Below, in pieces: positions 1 to 7,559 of a DNA stretch of 64,000 bases (the first letter of the stretch is position 1; every line of letters starts with the position of its first letter). The notes beneath the pieces are model-generated. The model was not told where the DNA came from and made no database searches. It saw only the letters and a list, made by a program, of their open reading frames with translations. A program made the position numbers and the translations under genes. This DNA comes from an uncultured Pelagibacteraceae bacterium (GTDB taxonomy: Bacteria; Pseudomonadota; Alphaproteobacteria; Pelagibacterales; Pelagibacteraceae), in NCBI GenBank assembly GCA_902594865.1, contig CACJNV010000004.1:1-64000 (forward strand), in the 5' to 3' direction.

Positions 1-171
1 CCGGCGGTATTTTGTAGAAATGCGAATGGTTGGGTTACTATCCCAAAAACAATTAAACTTCCAAATAATCAACAAGATAGAGATATGATTGCAAGAGAGC
101 TTTTAGTAAAGTTTCAAATGTCTCCAAAGCACCCTCTTGTTGATTTGAAAAAAGCTTATTTAAAATTTTAA
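1..171 (+). CDS. C-terminal end of an unidentified protein (partial)
   Basis: An open frame runs from the first base of the window to a TAA at 169-171 and gives the last 56 residues of a protein whose start lies outside. The visible part is mixed hydrophilic, ending in HPLVDLKKAYLKF, with no membrane segment and no motif I can name. A terminator-like hairpin at 197-228 closes the unit, so this gene is probably transcribed separately from the ammonium transporter that follows. I do not recognise the family. Confidence 0.6.
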   Translation, partial: PAVFCRNANGWVTIPKTIKLPNNQQDRDMIARELLVKFQMSPKHPLVDLKKAYLKF

Positions 172-196
172 GTTTTCAATTAATAGTTGATAATTT

Positions 197-228
197 TTAA
201 AAACCTAGTGTTCGCATCAGGTTTTTAA
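197..228 (+). terminator. Hairpin terminator with UUCG loop
   Basis: The arms TTAAAAACCT (197-206) and AGGTTTTTAA (219-228) pair perfectly. An inner GTG/CAT stem is capped by a TTCG tetraloop at 211-214, with one A/C mismatch between the two stems. The 3' arm is itself T-rich, so the hairpin can act as a rho-independent terminator for the upstream partial gene. The T run after it is short, so termination may be partial. Confidence 0.6.
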
Positions 229-295
229 GTATTTTATATTTGTATCGAATCATAAAATTTAATAGGGTTTCAAAAAACTAATATGGAGAGAGAAT

Positions 296-1696
296 ATGAC
301 TGATCAGTTAGGTGCTCTTACAACCATATTTACAGAATTTTACTACTGGGTAACAGTGGTACTGATGTTTTTAATTCACGTCGGTTTCTGTATGTATGAA
401 GTTGGAGCTTCTCGATACAAACACCATCAACATACTCTTATGAAAAATACGATGCTGATACCTTTGGTAACAGTAACTTGGTTTTTCTTTGGTTGGTGGA
501 TTTACTGGGCATTCCCAACAGGACCGGGAATTGCACCTTCAATAATGAATGAAAGTACCGCGCTAATAACAGATGAATCTGCTTTTAGTGCTACATGGTA
601 CACAGCAACAAGTGAGTTAATGGCTGTTAATCTGGGGGACCACATTTCTGGTGTTTTCTGGGCTGCATTCCTATTATTCTCATGGACTGCTGCGTCTATT
701 GTTTCAGGAGCAATCATTGAAAGAATTACAACTTTTGCATTTGGTATATTAGCCATAGCAATAGGTTCTGTATTTTGGACAATTGATGCTGCTTGGGGAT
801 GGCACTTTGATGGATGGATGCTTAAAATTTTAGGATACCACGATGCATATGCATCAGGAGTAATTCACGCAATTGCGGGTGGATTTGCTTTAGGTGTTCT
901 TATGGTTTTAGGACCAAGAATTGGTAAGTTTTCATCAAGTGGTGAACCAAGAAACATTGGACCAAGAAATCCTTGGCTAGTTACAGTTGGATTATTTTTA
1001 ATTTATACTGGATTCTGGGGATTTTATGCAGCGTGTAACATACCAATCTTTGACCTTGGACCTGAATACGGGATGGAAGGTATAAGTTATTGGACAGCTA
1101 CAAACATATATGTAACCCCTACTACACTTAGTGGTATTACTTTTAACTTCTTGATGTCGTTATCAGGAGGATTATTAGCTGGTTATTGGATTGCTAAAGG
1201 TGATCCTTTCTGGACATACTCAAGTGGACTAGCAGGTGTTATCTGTGCTTCAGCTGGAAATGATTTATATCACCCAATTCAAGCAATGATCATTGGTATG
1301 ATCGGTGTTGTGATTGCATACAAACTACATTACTGGGTTGAACGTAAGTTCAAAATTGATGATGCAGTTGGAGCAGTAGCAGTACATGGTTATGCTGGAT
1401 TTGTTGGTCTAGTAATTTGTGGTTTTGTTTTAAATGGTTACCCAGCGTCTGGTTACAGTGTTGGAGCTATGTGGGATGGAACTACTTATGCTACTATTAA
1501 CCCATTAGGACAATTTCTAGGAGCAATAATTATGTTCGTAGTTCTTGGACTAATACCAGGCTATATCATAGCTAAAGTACTAAACGGTATGGGCAGATTA
1601 AGAATCCCACGTGAAGTAGAAATAGCTGGATTAGACTATGAAATGATGGAGTCTGCTAAAGAAGATGAAAAAGCAGTTTCATCTGCAACCAGGTAA
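296..1696 (+). CDS. amtB: Ammonium transporter, Amt family (marine subtype)
   Basis: This is a 466-residue polytopic inner-membrane protein of the Amt/Rh family that moves ammonium/ammonia inward. About eleven hydrophobic segments are visible. The two pore histidines characteristic of Amt fall in GVIHAIAGG and AVHGYAGFVG. The N-terminal YYWVTVVLMFLIHVGFCMYE and long acidic tail (MESAKEDEKAV) fit the marine-subtype ammonium transporter group rather than E. coli AmtB. The ATG at 296 follows a good GGAGAGAG ribosome site at 284-291. No GlnK/PII gene lies beside it; a small membrane protein follows after 12 nt. Its position ahead of glutamate- and glutamine-synthase-like genes supports a role in nitrogen assimilation. 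Methylammonium transport is also possible, given the mgs/gmaS genes downstream. Confidence 0.93.
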   Translation: MTDQLGALTTIFTEFYYWVTVVLMFLIHVGFCMYEVGASRYKHHQHTLMKNTMLIPLVTVTWFFFGWWIYWAFPTGPGIAPSIMNESTALITDESAFSATWYTATSELMAVNLGDHISGVFWAAFLLFSWTAASIVSGAIIERITTFAFGILAIAIGSVFWTIDAAWGWHFDGWMLKILGYHDAYASGVIHAIAGGFALGVLMVLGPRIGKFSSSGEPRNIGPRNPWLVTVGLFLIYTGFWGFYAACNIPIFDLGPEYGMEGISYWTATNIYVTPTTLSGITFNFLMSLSGGLLAGYWIAKGDPFWTYSSGLAGVICASAGNDLYHPIQAMIIGMIGVVIAYKLHYWVERKFKIDDAVGAVAVHGYAGFVGLVICGFVLNGYPASGYSVGAMWDGTTYATINPLGQFLGAIIMFVVLGLIPGYIIAKVLNGMGRLRIPREVEIAGLDYEMMESAKEDEKAVSSATR

Positions 1697-1708
1697 AGGA
1701 GATACAAT

Positions 1709-1939
1709 ATGGCAACAGTTACAAATTGGATCGATCACCTAAACAAACCTGCTGAAGAAGTTGTAGGTGCTGTTTATCCTGGTGCTGGATCTGTAGAAGG
1801 AATACTAGTTATTGTTGGTATTATTTTATGGGTTGGTTGGCATGTTTTAACAGCTAAATCTGAAAGTGAAGAACTTGATAGATTGGCTAGAAAAAGACAT
1901 AGCGCCAATGATCATAAAAGCAACATTACCGACTGGTAA
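1709..1939 (+). CDS. Small single-pass membrane protein downstream of the ammonium transporter
   Basis: This encodes 76 residues with one clear transmembrane segment at about residues 28-47 (VEGILVIVGIILWVGWHVLT) and a charged C-terminal tail. It starts 12 nt after the transporter stop, with an AAGGAGA ribosome site, and is followed by a strong terminator, so it forms a two-gene transcript with the transporter. I recognise no characterised family. Its tight coupling suggests an accessory or stabilising subunit of the ammonium transporter, but that is inference from position only. Confidence 0.8.
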   Translation: MATVTNWIDHLNKPAEEVVGAVYPGAGSVEGILVIVGIILWVGWHVLTAKSESEELDRLARKRHSANDHKSNITDW

Positions 1940-1955
1940 TATAAAATAAAAATTT

Positions 1956-1988
1956 GGGCGCTACTTTGATGTGGCGCCCTTTTTTTTT
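1956..1988 (+). terminator. Strong rho-independent terminator
   Basis: A nine-pair GC-rich stem (GGGCGCTAC at 1956-1964, GTGGCGCCC at 1971-1979, including one G-T pair) with loop TTTGAT is followed by nine T. In such an AT-rich region it is unmistakable. It ends the two-gene ammonium transporter transcript. Confidence 0.92.
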
Positions 1989-1997
1989 ACAAAAAAT

Positions 1998-2150
1998 ATG
2001 ACTGATAAAGATAACGAAGAACTAAGACCAACCAAAATGAGAGGCGTAGCTTTTCCTAAAGCTAAGTACGGAGTGATAGCGGCTATTATCATCATTGTAG
2101 TTGTAAACCTTATCTATTATAAAGAATTCTTTTTATCGTTAATAAATTAA
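1998..2150 (+). CDS. 50-residue membrane microprotein
   Basis: An ATG at 1998 opens a 50-residue frame ending at TAA 2148-2150. Residues 1-24 are hydrophilic (MTDKDNEELRPTKMRG...), followed by a hydrophobic segment at about residues 25-40 (GVIAAIIIIVVVNLIY) and a short tail. It starts ten bases after the T-run of the terminator and ends 12 bases before mgsA. It could be translated from the mgs transcript or from read-through. The clean membrane topology and its fit in the gap argue for a real gene, but no family is recognised. Confidence 0.5.
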   Translation: MTDKDNEELRPTKMRGVAFPKAKYGVIAAIIIIVVVNLIYYKEFFLSLIN

Positions 2151-2162
2151 ACTCTAAAATCT

Positions 2163-3047
2163 ATGTGTGGAATAGTTGGTATATACCTTAAAACGAAAAA
2201 GTTTGAAAACGATTTGGGTAAAATGTTATCAGGTATGCTTAACAATATGGAGTCTAGAGGACCAGATAGTGCAGGATTTGCTATATATAAGAATTCAGAC
2301 AGAAAAGAATATAAATACTCTTTGTGCATTAATAATTTAGATTTTAGTAAATTTAAAAAAAATATTTCACAAAAAATTAAGAATTTAAAACTAAATCAAT
2401 ACTCAGATCACGTAATTTTAAAAACAACAGAAAAACCAAAAAAATTTATAAATTTAATTAATAAAGAATTCCCTGAAATTTCCATTGTCGGATATGGACA
2501 TTCTATTGAAATTTTTAAACAGGTTGGAAATCCAAAAGATGTGGTTAAAAAATTTAATTTAGAAAGTTTTAGTGGCACACATGGTATTGGACATACTAGA
2601 ATGGCAACTGAAAGTGCAATAACTACTGATGGTTCTCACCCTTATTCAACTGGAGAAGATGAATGTTTAGTTCACAATGGTTCTTTATCTAATCATAATA
2701 ACTTAAGAAGAGAGCTTAAGAAAAAAGGAAACATTTTTACTTCTGAAAATGATACTGAAGTTGCTGCTGGCTACGTTTCAAATAGTCTCTCAAATAATAA
2801 ATCATTAAAAGATACACTTGTTTCAGGTCTGAAAGACCTTGATGGCTTTTATACATTTATAGCGGGAACGAGAAAAGGATTTGCAGTAGTAAGAGATGAA
2901 ATTGCATGTAAGCCTGCAGTTATAGCGGAAACTAAAAATTATGTTGCAATCGCATCTGAATTTCAAGCGATGGCACATCTTCCAGATGTTAACAATGCAA
3001 AAATTTTTGAGCCAGAACCTGGTATTGTATATTCTTGGGGAAATTAA
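2163..3047 (+). CDS. mgsA: N-methylglutamate synthase subunit A-like class II glutamine amidotransferase
   Basis: This 294-residue protein begins MCGIVGIY, the N-terminal nucleophile (Ntn) glutamine amidotransferase signature with catalytic Cys2; this chemistry fixes the start. Other amidotransferase motifs are ESRGPDSAGFAIY, GTHGIGHTRMATES, HPYSTGEDECLVHNGSLSNH and NDTEVAAGYV. It corresponds to the N-terminal domain of glutamate synthase split off as a separate subunit, as in GlxB/MgsA. With the next two genes it forms an mgsABC set, which in methylotrophic bacteria converts methylamine and glutamate to N-methylglutamate. An ammonia- or glutamine-dependent glutamate synthase-like role is the alternative. 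No clear Shine-Dalgarno precedes it. Confidence 0.87.
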   Translation: MCGIVGIYLKTKKFENDLGKMLSGMLNNMESRGPDSAGFAIYKNSDRKEYKYSLCINNLDFSKFKKNISQKIKNLKLNQYSDHVILKTTEKPKKFINLINKEFPEISIVGYGHSIEIFKQVGNPKDVVKKFNLESFSGTHGIGHTRMATESAITTDGSHPYSTGEDECLVHNGSLSNHNNLRRELKKKGNIFTSENDTEVAAGYVSNSLSNNKSLKDTLVSGLKDLDGFYTFIAGTRKGFAVVRDEIACKPAVIAETKNYVAIASEFQAMAHLPDVNNAKIFEPEPGIVYSWGN

Positions 3048-3730
3048 TGAAATTAGATTTAAAAAAATTAAAGTTAAGAAAAGTAAATGAACAATTGCAA
3101 AGTATAGATAGAAAAATAAACGATAGAAATTTTACTATAATAAATCCTGAGGGTAATCACGCTGTATGTGCTGGGCTTACTGAAGAATTAAATATTAATA
3201 TTAAAGGTCATGTTGGGTATTATTGTGCTGGAATGAATCAAAAAGCAAATATTACAATTGAAGGTAATGTTGGAACTGGTGTAGCTGAAAATATGATGTC
3301 TGGTAAAGTTCATGTAAAAGGCAATGCATCACAATCAGCAGGGGCAACTGCTCATGGTGGACTTTTAATTATTGATGGTGATGCTAGTTCAAGATGCGGG
3401 ATATCTATGAAAGGGGTAGACATAGTTGTTAAAGGTTCAGTTGGCCATATGTCTGGTTTTATGTCTCAAGCGGGAAACTTAGTAGTTTGTGGTGATGCTG
3501 GTGAGGCATTAGGTGATAGTTTGTATGAAACAAACATATATATAAAGGGTAAAGTTAAATCACTTGGCGCAGATTGTGTTGAAAAAAAAATGGATAAAAA
3601 ACATATAAAAAAACTAAATTTACTTTTGCAGGAAGCCAATATTAAAAATCAAAAAGCCGAAAGTTTTAAAAGATATGGTTCAGCAAAAAAACTATACAAT
3701 TTTAAAATAGATAATATTTCTAATTATTAA
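3047..3730 (+). CDS. mgsB: N-methylglutamate synthase subunit B-like (GltB C-terminal/GXGXG domain)
   Basis: The ATG at 3047 overlaps the upstream TAA by one base (TAATG) and gives 227 residues. An upstream in-frame TTG at 3035 would lie inside mgsA and is less likely. The middle of the protein has repeated beta-helix turns with G-x-x-G spacing (GHVGYYCAGMNQ, GNVGTGVAENMMSG, GDASSRCGISM, GSVGHMSGFMSQAG, GDAGEALGDSLY), the GXGXG domain of glutamate synthase alpha subunits. In this family the domain is structural and channels ammonia or amine between the subunits. A lysine-rich extension follows from about residue 175. It lies between mgsA and mgsC in one operon. Confidence 0.87.
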   Translation: MKLDLKKLKLRKVNEQLQSIDRKINDRNFTIINPEGNHAVCAGLTEELNINIKGHVGYYCAGMNQKANITIEGNVGTGVAENMMSGKVHVKGNASQSAGATAHGGLLIIDGDASSRCGISMKGVDIVVKGSVGHMSGFMSQAGNLVVCGDAGEALGDSLYETNIYIKGKVKSLGADCVEKKMDKKHIKKLNLLLQEANIKNQKAESFKRYGSAKKLYNFKIDNISNY

Positions 3731-3732
3731 TC

Positions 3733-5061
3733 ATGAAAAAAAATAACAGAACTCACCCACGTCAATCATGGACTTTTGATGAATATACAAATTCAGAAAT
3801 AAGAAGAGCTGCAGCAACAGGCATTTATGATATTAGAGGTGGAGGATCAAAAAGAAAACTTCCCCACTTTGATGATTTATTATTTTTAGGAGCCTCAATG
3901 TCTAGATACCCGTTAGAAGGATATAGAGAAAAATGCACTACAAATGTAACTCTTGGTACTAAATATGCTAAAAAACCTCTTGAATTAGATATACCAATCA
4001 CAATCGCTGGAATGAGCTTTGGTGCATTATCAGGCCCAGCAAAAGAAGCTCTAGGAAGAGGCGCAAGTGCTGCTGGTACATCTACTACTACTGGTGATGG
4101 TGGAATGACTCCTGAAGAAAGAGGACAATCTAAATATTTAGTCTACCAATTATTACCATCTAGATATGGAATGAACCCAGATGATTTAAGAAAGGCAGAT
4201 GCAATTGAAGTAGTTATTGGTCAAGGGGCAAAGCCTGGTGGTGGAGGAATGTTATTGGGTCAAAAAATAAATGATAGAGTTGCAAAAATGAGAACTTTAC
4301 CTAAAGGAGTTGATCAAAGATCTGCTTGTAGACATCCTGACTGGACCGGACCTGACGATTTAAAAATAAAAATTTTAGAGTTACGTGAAATTACAAAGTG
4401 GAAAGTTCCTATCTTTATAAAAATTGCAGGTGCAAGACCATATTACGATACTGCTTTAGCTGTAAAAGCTGGTGCAGATGTAGTTGTCCTAGATGGAATG
4501 CAAGGTGGTACAGCAGCTACTCAAGAAGTTTTTATTGAAAATGTTGGCCAACCTACATTAGCTTGTATAAGACCTGCAGTAGATGCCTTGCAAGATTTAA
4601 ACGCACATAGAGAAGTGCAATTGGTGATATCAGGTGGAATTAGAAATGGTGCAGATGTAGCAAAAGCTCTAGCGCTTGGAGCAGATGCTGTTTCAATAGG
4701 TAGTGCTGCAATGATAGCTATAGGTGATAATGATCCAAAGTGGGAAAAAGAATACAATAAGTTAGGTTCTACCGCAGGTGCCTATGATGATTGGCATGAG
4801 GGGAATGATCCTGCTGGAATATCAACTCAAAATCCAACTTTAATGAAAAGATTAGATCCAGTTAAAGCTGGTAAAAAATTAACCAATTATCTAAAAGTGA
4901 TGACGCTAGAGGCACAAACACTTGCAAGGGCCTGTGGAAAAAATAGTTTGCATAATTTGGAACCTGAAGATTTATGTGCACTAACTGTTGAAGCTGCTGC
5001 AATGGCTAGAGTTCCTCTTGCAGGGAGCGATTGGATACCAGGAATAAAAGAAAAAAAGTGA
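3733..5061 (+). CDS. mgsC: N-methylglutamate synthase subunit C-like FMN-binding synthase
   Basis: This 442-residue protein matches the FMN/Fe-S synthase domain of glutamate synthase. Landmarks are TIAGMSFGALSG, a glycine-rich GQGAKPGGGGMLLG, KIAGARPYYDTALAVKAGAD, VLDGMQGGTAATQE and SGGIRNGADVAKALALGADAVSIGSAAM, the phosphate-binding end of the TIM barrel. The start is two bases after mgsB. Together with mgsA and mgsB it reconstitutes a glutamate-synthase-like enzyme split into three chains. The split form next to a gmaS gene is the layout reported for the indirect methylamine pathway. No N-methylglutamate dehydrogenase genes (mgdABCD) lie in this window, so the oxidative half would have to be elsewhere. 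Confidence 0.88.
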   Translation: MKKNNRTHPRQSWTFDEYTNSEIRRAAATGIYDIRGGGSKRKLPHFDDLLFLGASMSRYPLEGYREKCTTNVTLGTKYAKKPLELDIPITIAGMSFGALSGPAKEALGRGASAAGTSTTTGDGGMTPEERGQSKYLVYQLLPSRYGMNPDDLRKADAIEVVIGQGAKPGGGGMLLGQKINDRVAKMRTLPKGVDQRSACRHPDWTGPDDLKIKILELREITKWKVPIFIKIAGARPYYDTALAVKAGADVVVLDGMQGGTAATQEVFIENVGQPTLACIRPAVDALQDLNAHREVQLVISGGIRNGADVAKALALGADAVSIGSAAMIAIGDNDPKWEKEYNKLGSTAGAYDDWHEGNDPAGISTQNPTLMKRLDPVKAGKKLTNYLKVMTLEAQTLARACGKNSLHNLEPEDLCALTVEAAAMARVPLAGSDWIPGIKEKK

Positions 5062-5095
5062 TTGATACAAATCTTTATAATTCATAAGATTAAAT

Positions 5096-6421
5096 ATGCC
5101 AAAAAATTTATCTAAGATAGCAAAAGCTAAAAAAATTAAATATTTTTTGATAAGCTTCGTGGATCTTTTTGGTGTTTTAAGATCTAAATTAGTTCCAGCT
5201 CAAGCAATTGGAGATATGCAGAAAGATGGAGCAGGTTTCGCAGGTTTCGCGACATGGTTAGATATGACACCTGCTGACAGTGATATGTTTGGCGTTCCTG
5301 ATCCTGACAGCCTAATTCAACTACCATGGAATAAAGAAATTGGTTGGTTGGCTTCTGATTTATACATGGATGGCAAACCTGTTAAAGCTTCGCCAAGAAT
5401 AATGCTTAAAGAGCAGATAAAAAAAATGTCACAAAAGAAACTTCAAATGAAATCAGGTGTTGAGTGTGAATATTTTTTGATTTCTGAAGACGGACATTCT
5501 TTGGCAGATAAAAGAGATATTCAATCTAAACCTTGTTATGACCAATCCGCTCTAATGAGAAGGTATGATTTAATAAAAGAAATTTGTGATTGCATGTTAG
5601 AAATGGGTTGGAAACCTTACCAAAATGACCACGAAGATGCTAATGGTCAATTCGAGATGAACTGGGATTATTCAGACTCCCTCATTACTGCGGATAGACA
5701 TGTTTTCTTTAAATTTATGGTAAAAAGTTTAGCCGAGAAACACGGTTTACGAGCAACTTTTATGCCAAAACCGTTTAGCAATTTGACTGGTAATGGTTGT
5801 CATGCACATGTTTCGGTTTGGAATGGAAAAATAAATAAATTTTTAGATAATAAAGATCAATTAGGATTAAGTAAGCTAGCTTATAATTTTTTAGGTGGAA
5901 TTATGAATAACACTCAGGCACTTTCTGCTTTTTTTAATCCAACGATCAATAGTTATAGAAGAATAAATGCGCCACCAACAAAATCTGGAGCAACATGGTC
6001 TCCAAGTAGTATTTCGTATACAGGAAATAACAGAACTCACATGATTAGAATTCCTGACAAAGGTAGATTTGAGTTAAGACTGATGGATGGTTCGGCAAAT
6101 CCATACTTGCTTCAAGCAGGTATTATTGCTGCAGGACTAGAAGGAATTAATAAAAAATTAAATCCAGGAAAACCTCTCCATTGTAATATGTATGAAGATT
6201 ATAAAAAATATCCTAAATTAAAAAAATTACCTAATGATATTAATCAGGCTATTGCTATGCTTCAAAATAGTAAAGCACTTTCAAAAGCTTTTGGTTCAGA
6301 TGTTATTAAAAGCTATATAAAATTAAAAAAATCTGAAATTAAAAATTTTAAAGTGAGAAATGATTTTAATAAAAGGAAACCAGTATCACAATGGGAAAAA
6401 GATAACACCTTAGATTGCTAA
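5096..6421 (+). CDS. gmaS: Glutamine synthetase family, gamma-glutamylmethylamide synthetase-like
   Basis: This is 441 residues with the glutamine synthetase fold: beta-grasp N-terminus (FVDLFGVLRSKLVPA), ATP/metal residues in GVECEYFL, DHEDANGQFEMN and GNGCHAHVS, and the glutamate/arginine segment NNRTHMIRIPDKGRFELRLMDGSANPYL. The stretch GAGFAGFATWLDMTPADSDM and the total length resemble GlnT/GmaS proteins that ligate methylamine to glutamate, rather than GlnA (about 470 residues). No GlnA-type adenylylation tyrosine motif near the C-terminus was seen. Its position 34 bases after mgsC supports the methylamine role. A secondary glutamine synthetase is the alternative. Confidence 0.85.
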   Translation: MPKNLSKIAKAKKIKYFLISFVDLFGVLRSKLVPAQAIGDMQKDGAGFAGFATWLDMTPADSDMFGVPDPDSLIQLPWNKEIGWLASDLYMDGKPVKASPRIMLKEQIKKMSQKKLQMKSGVECEYFLISEDGHSLADKRDIQSKPCYDQSALMRRYDLIKEICDCMLEMGWKPYQNDHEDANGQFEMNWDYSDSLITADRHVFFKFMVKSLAEKHGLRATFMPKPFSNLTGNGCHAHVSVWNGKINKFLDNKDQLGLSKLAYNFLGGIMNNTQALSAFFNPTINSYRRINAPPTKSGATWSPSSISYTGNNRTHMIRIPDKGRFELRLMDGSANPYLLQAGIIAAGLEGINKKLNPGKPLHCNMYEDYKKYPKLKKLPNDINQAIAMLQNSKALSKAFGSDVIKSYIKLKKSEIKNFKVRNDFNKRKPVSQWEKDNTLDC

Positions 6422-6424
6422 TCT

Positions 6425-7555
6425 ATGAAAATATTATCCAATGGGCATCAATGGAAATATAGTGAATTTACTGAAAATAAAAAATATTTATTTAACAAAA
6501 AAGAGATCCTAAATTCTTTAACATCATTAGAAATAGATGATGCTTATAAGAGTATTTCTGAGTGGAAAGGTTATTCTCCTACCCCTTTGCTTTCTTTAAA
6601 TAAACTTTCGAAGGAATTAAATTTAAACAAAATTTTTTATAAAGATGAAAATAAAAGATTTGATTTAAAATCTTTTAAAGCTTTAGGCGGAGCTTATGCC
6701 GTAGAAAAAGTTACCAAAGGAAATAAAAATATAGTGGTAGCAACAGCCACTGCCGGTAATCATGGAAGATCAGTCGCCTGGGGAGCAAGAAGATTGGGAT
6801 TAAAATGTAAAATATTTATTAGTGAATTTGTAAGTGATGCAAGAGGCAAAGCTATGTCTAAACTTGGAGCAGACGTAGTAAAAGTAAAAGGTAATTATGA
6901 AAAATCGTTGATGGAATGCATAAAACAGTCTACTGAAAATAATTGGCAAATAGTTCAGGATGTTGCTTGGAAAGATTATATGGTCGTCCCCAAGTATACA
7001 ATGGCAGGTTATACAGTCATGATGAAAGAAATAGCTGATCAAATCCAGGAAGAGAAAATAACTCACATCATTTTACAGGCTGGTGTTGGTGGCATGGCTG
7101 CTGCCATGGTTGCAGGTATTGCAAGATATTTAAACTATGTTCCAACAATTATAGTTGTTGAACCGGATAGTGCCGCGTGTGTAATGGAAAGCATTAAAAC
7201 TGGAAAAATAGAAAAAATAGATATTAAAAGAGAAAGCTTAATGGGTGGTATGTCTTGTGGTGAAGTATCATTGGTCCCATGGGAAATACTCAAAAATTCA
7301 GTTAAACATTGTATTAGTTTACCAGATGATGATATTGCAAAAACTATGAAACTACTTGGAAATTCAAGCTTTAGTGATGATAAAATAATTGCAGGAGAAA
7401 ACTCAGCACCTGGCGTAATTAGTCTGATTACAAGTTGTGAAGATCAAGCAATTAAAGAAAAATTAGATCTAAATGAAAAATCTAATGTTTTGGTTTTTGG
7501 TTGTGAGGGAGATACCGATCAAGAAATGTATCAAAAGTTAATTAACCAAAATTAA
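6425..7555 (+). CDS. Diaminopropionate ammonia-lyase-like PLP enzyme
   Basis: This is a 376-residue fold-type II PLP enzyme. The PLP lysine lies in DLKSFKALGGAYAV, preceded by FYKDENKRF, and the ATATAGNHGRSVAWGARRLG and QAGVGGMAAAM segments bind substrate carboxylate and PLP phosphate. The SFKALGGAYAV box and the C-terminal CEGDTDQEMY are typical of 2,3-diaminopropionate ammonia-lyase (YgeX type), which yields pyruvate and two ammonia. It is somewhat shorter than E. coli YgeX (about 400). It begins three bases after gmaS, so it belongs to the same transcript and would release ammonium for the assimilation genes. A threonine or serine dehydratase-like specificity cannot be excluded. Confidence 0.78.
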   Translation: MKILSNGHQWKYSEFTENKKYLFNKKEILNSLTSLEIDDAYKSISEWKGYSPTPLLSLNKLSKELNLNKIFYKDENKRFDLKSFKALGGAYAVEKVTKGNKNIVVATATAGNHGRSVAWGARRLGLKCKIFISEFVSDARGKAMSKLGADVVKVKGNYEKSLMECIKQSTENNWQIVQDVAWKDYMVVPKYTMAGYTVMMKEIADQIQEEKITHIILQAGVGGMAAAMVAGIARYLNYVPTIIVVEPDSAACVMESIKTGKIEKIDIKRESLMGGMSCGEVSLVPWEILKNSVKHCISLPDDDIAKTMKLLGNSSFSDDKIIAGENSAPGVISLITSCEDQAIKEKLDLNEKSNVLVFGCEGDTDQEMYQKLINQN

Positions 7556-7559
7556 ATCA

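Noticed and set aside
3035..3046. Upstream TTG start for mgsB
   Set aside because: It lies within mgsA coding sequence, and the ATG at 3047 gives the standard one-base TAATG overlap used by neighbouring genes.
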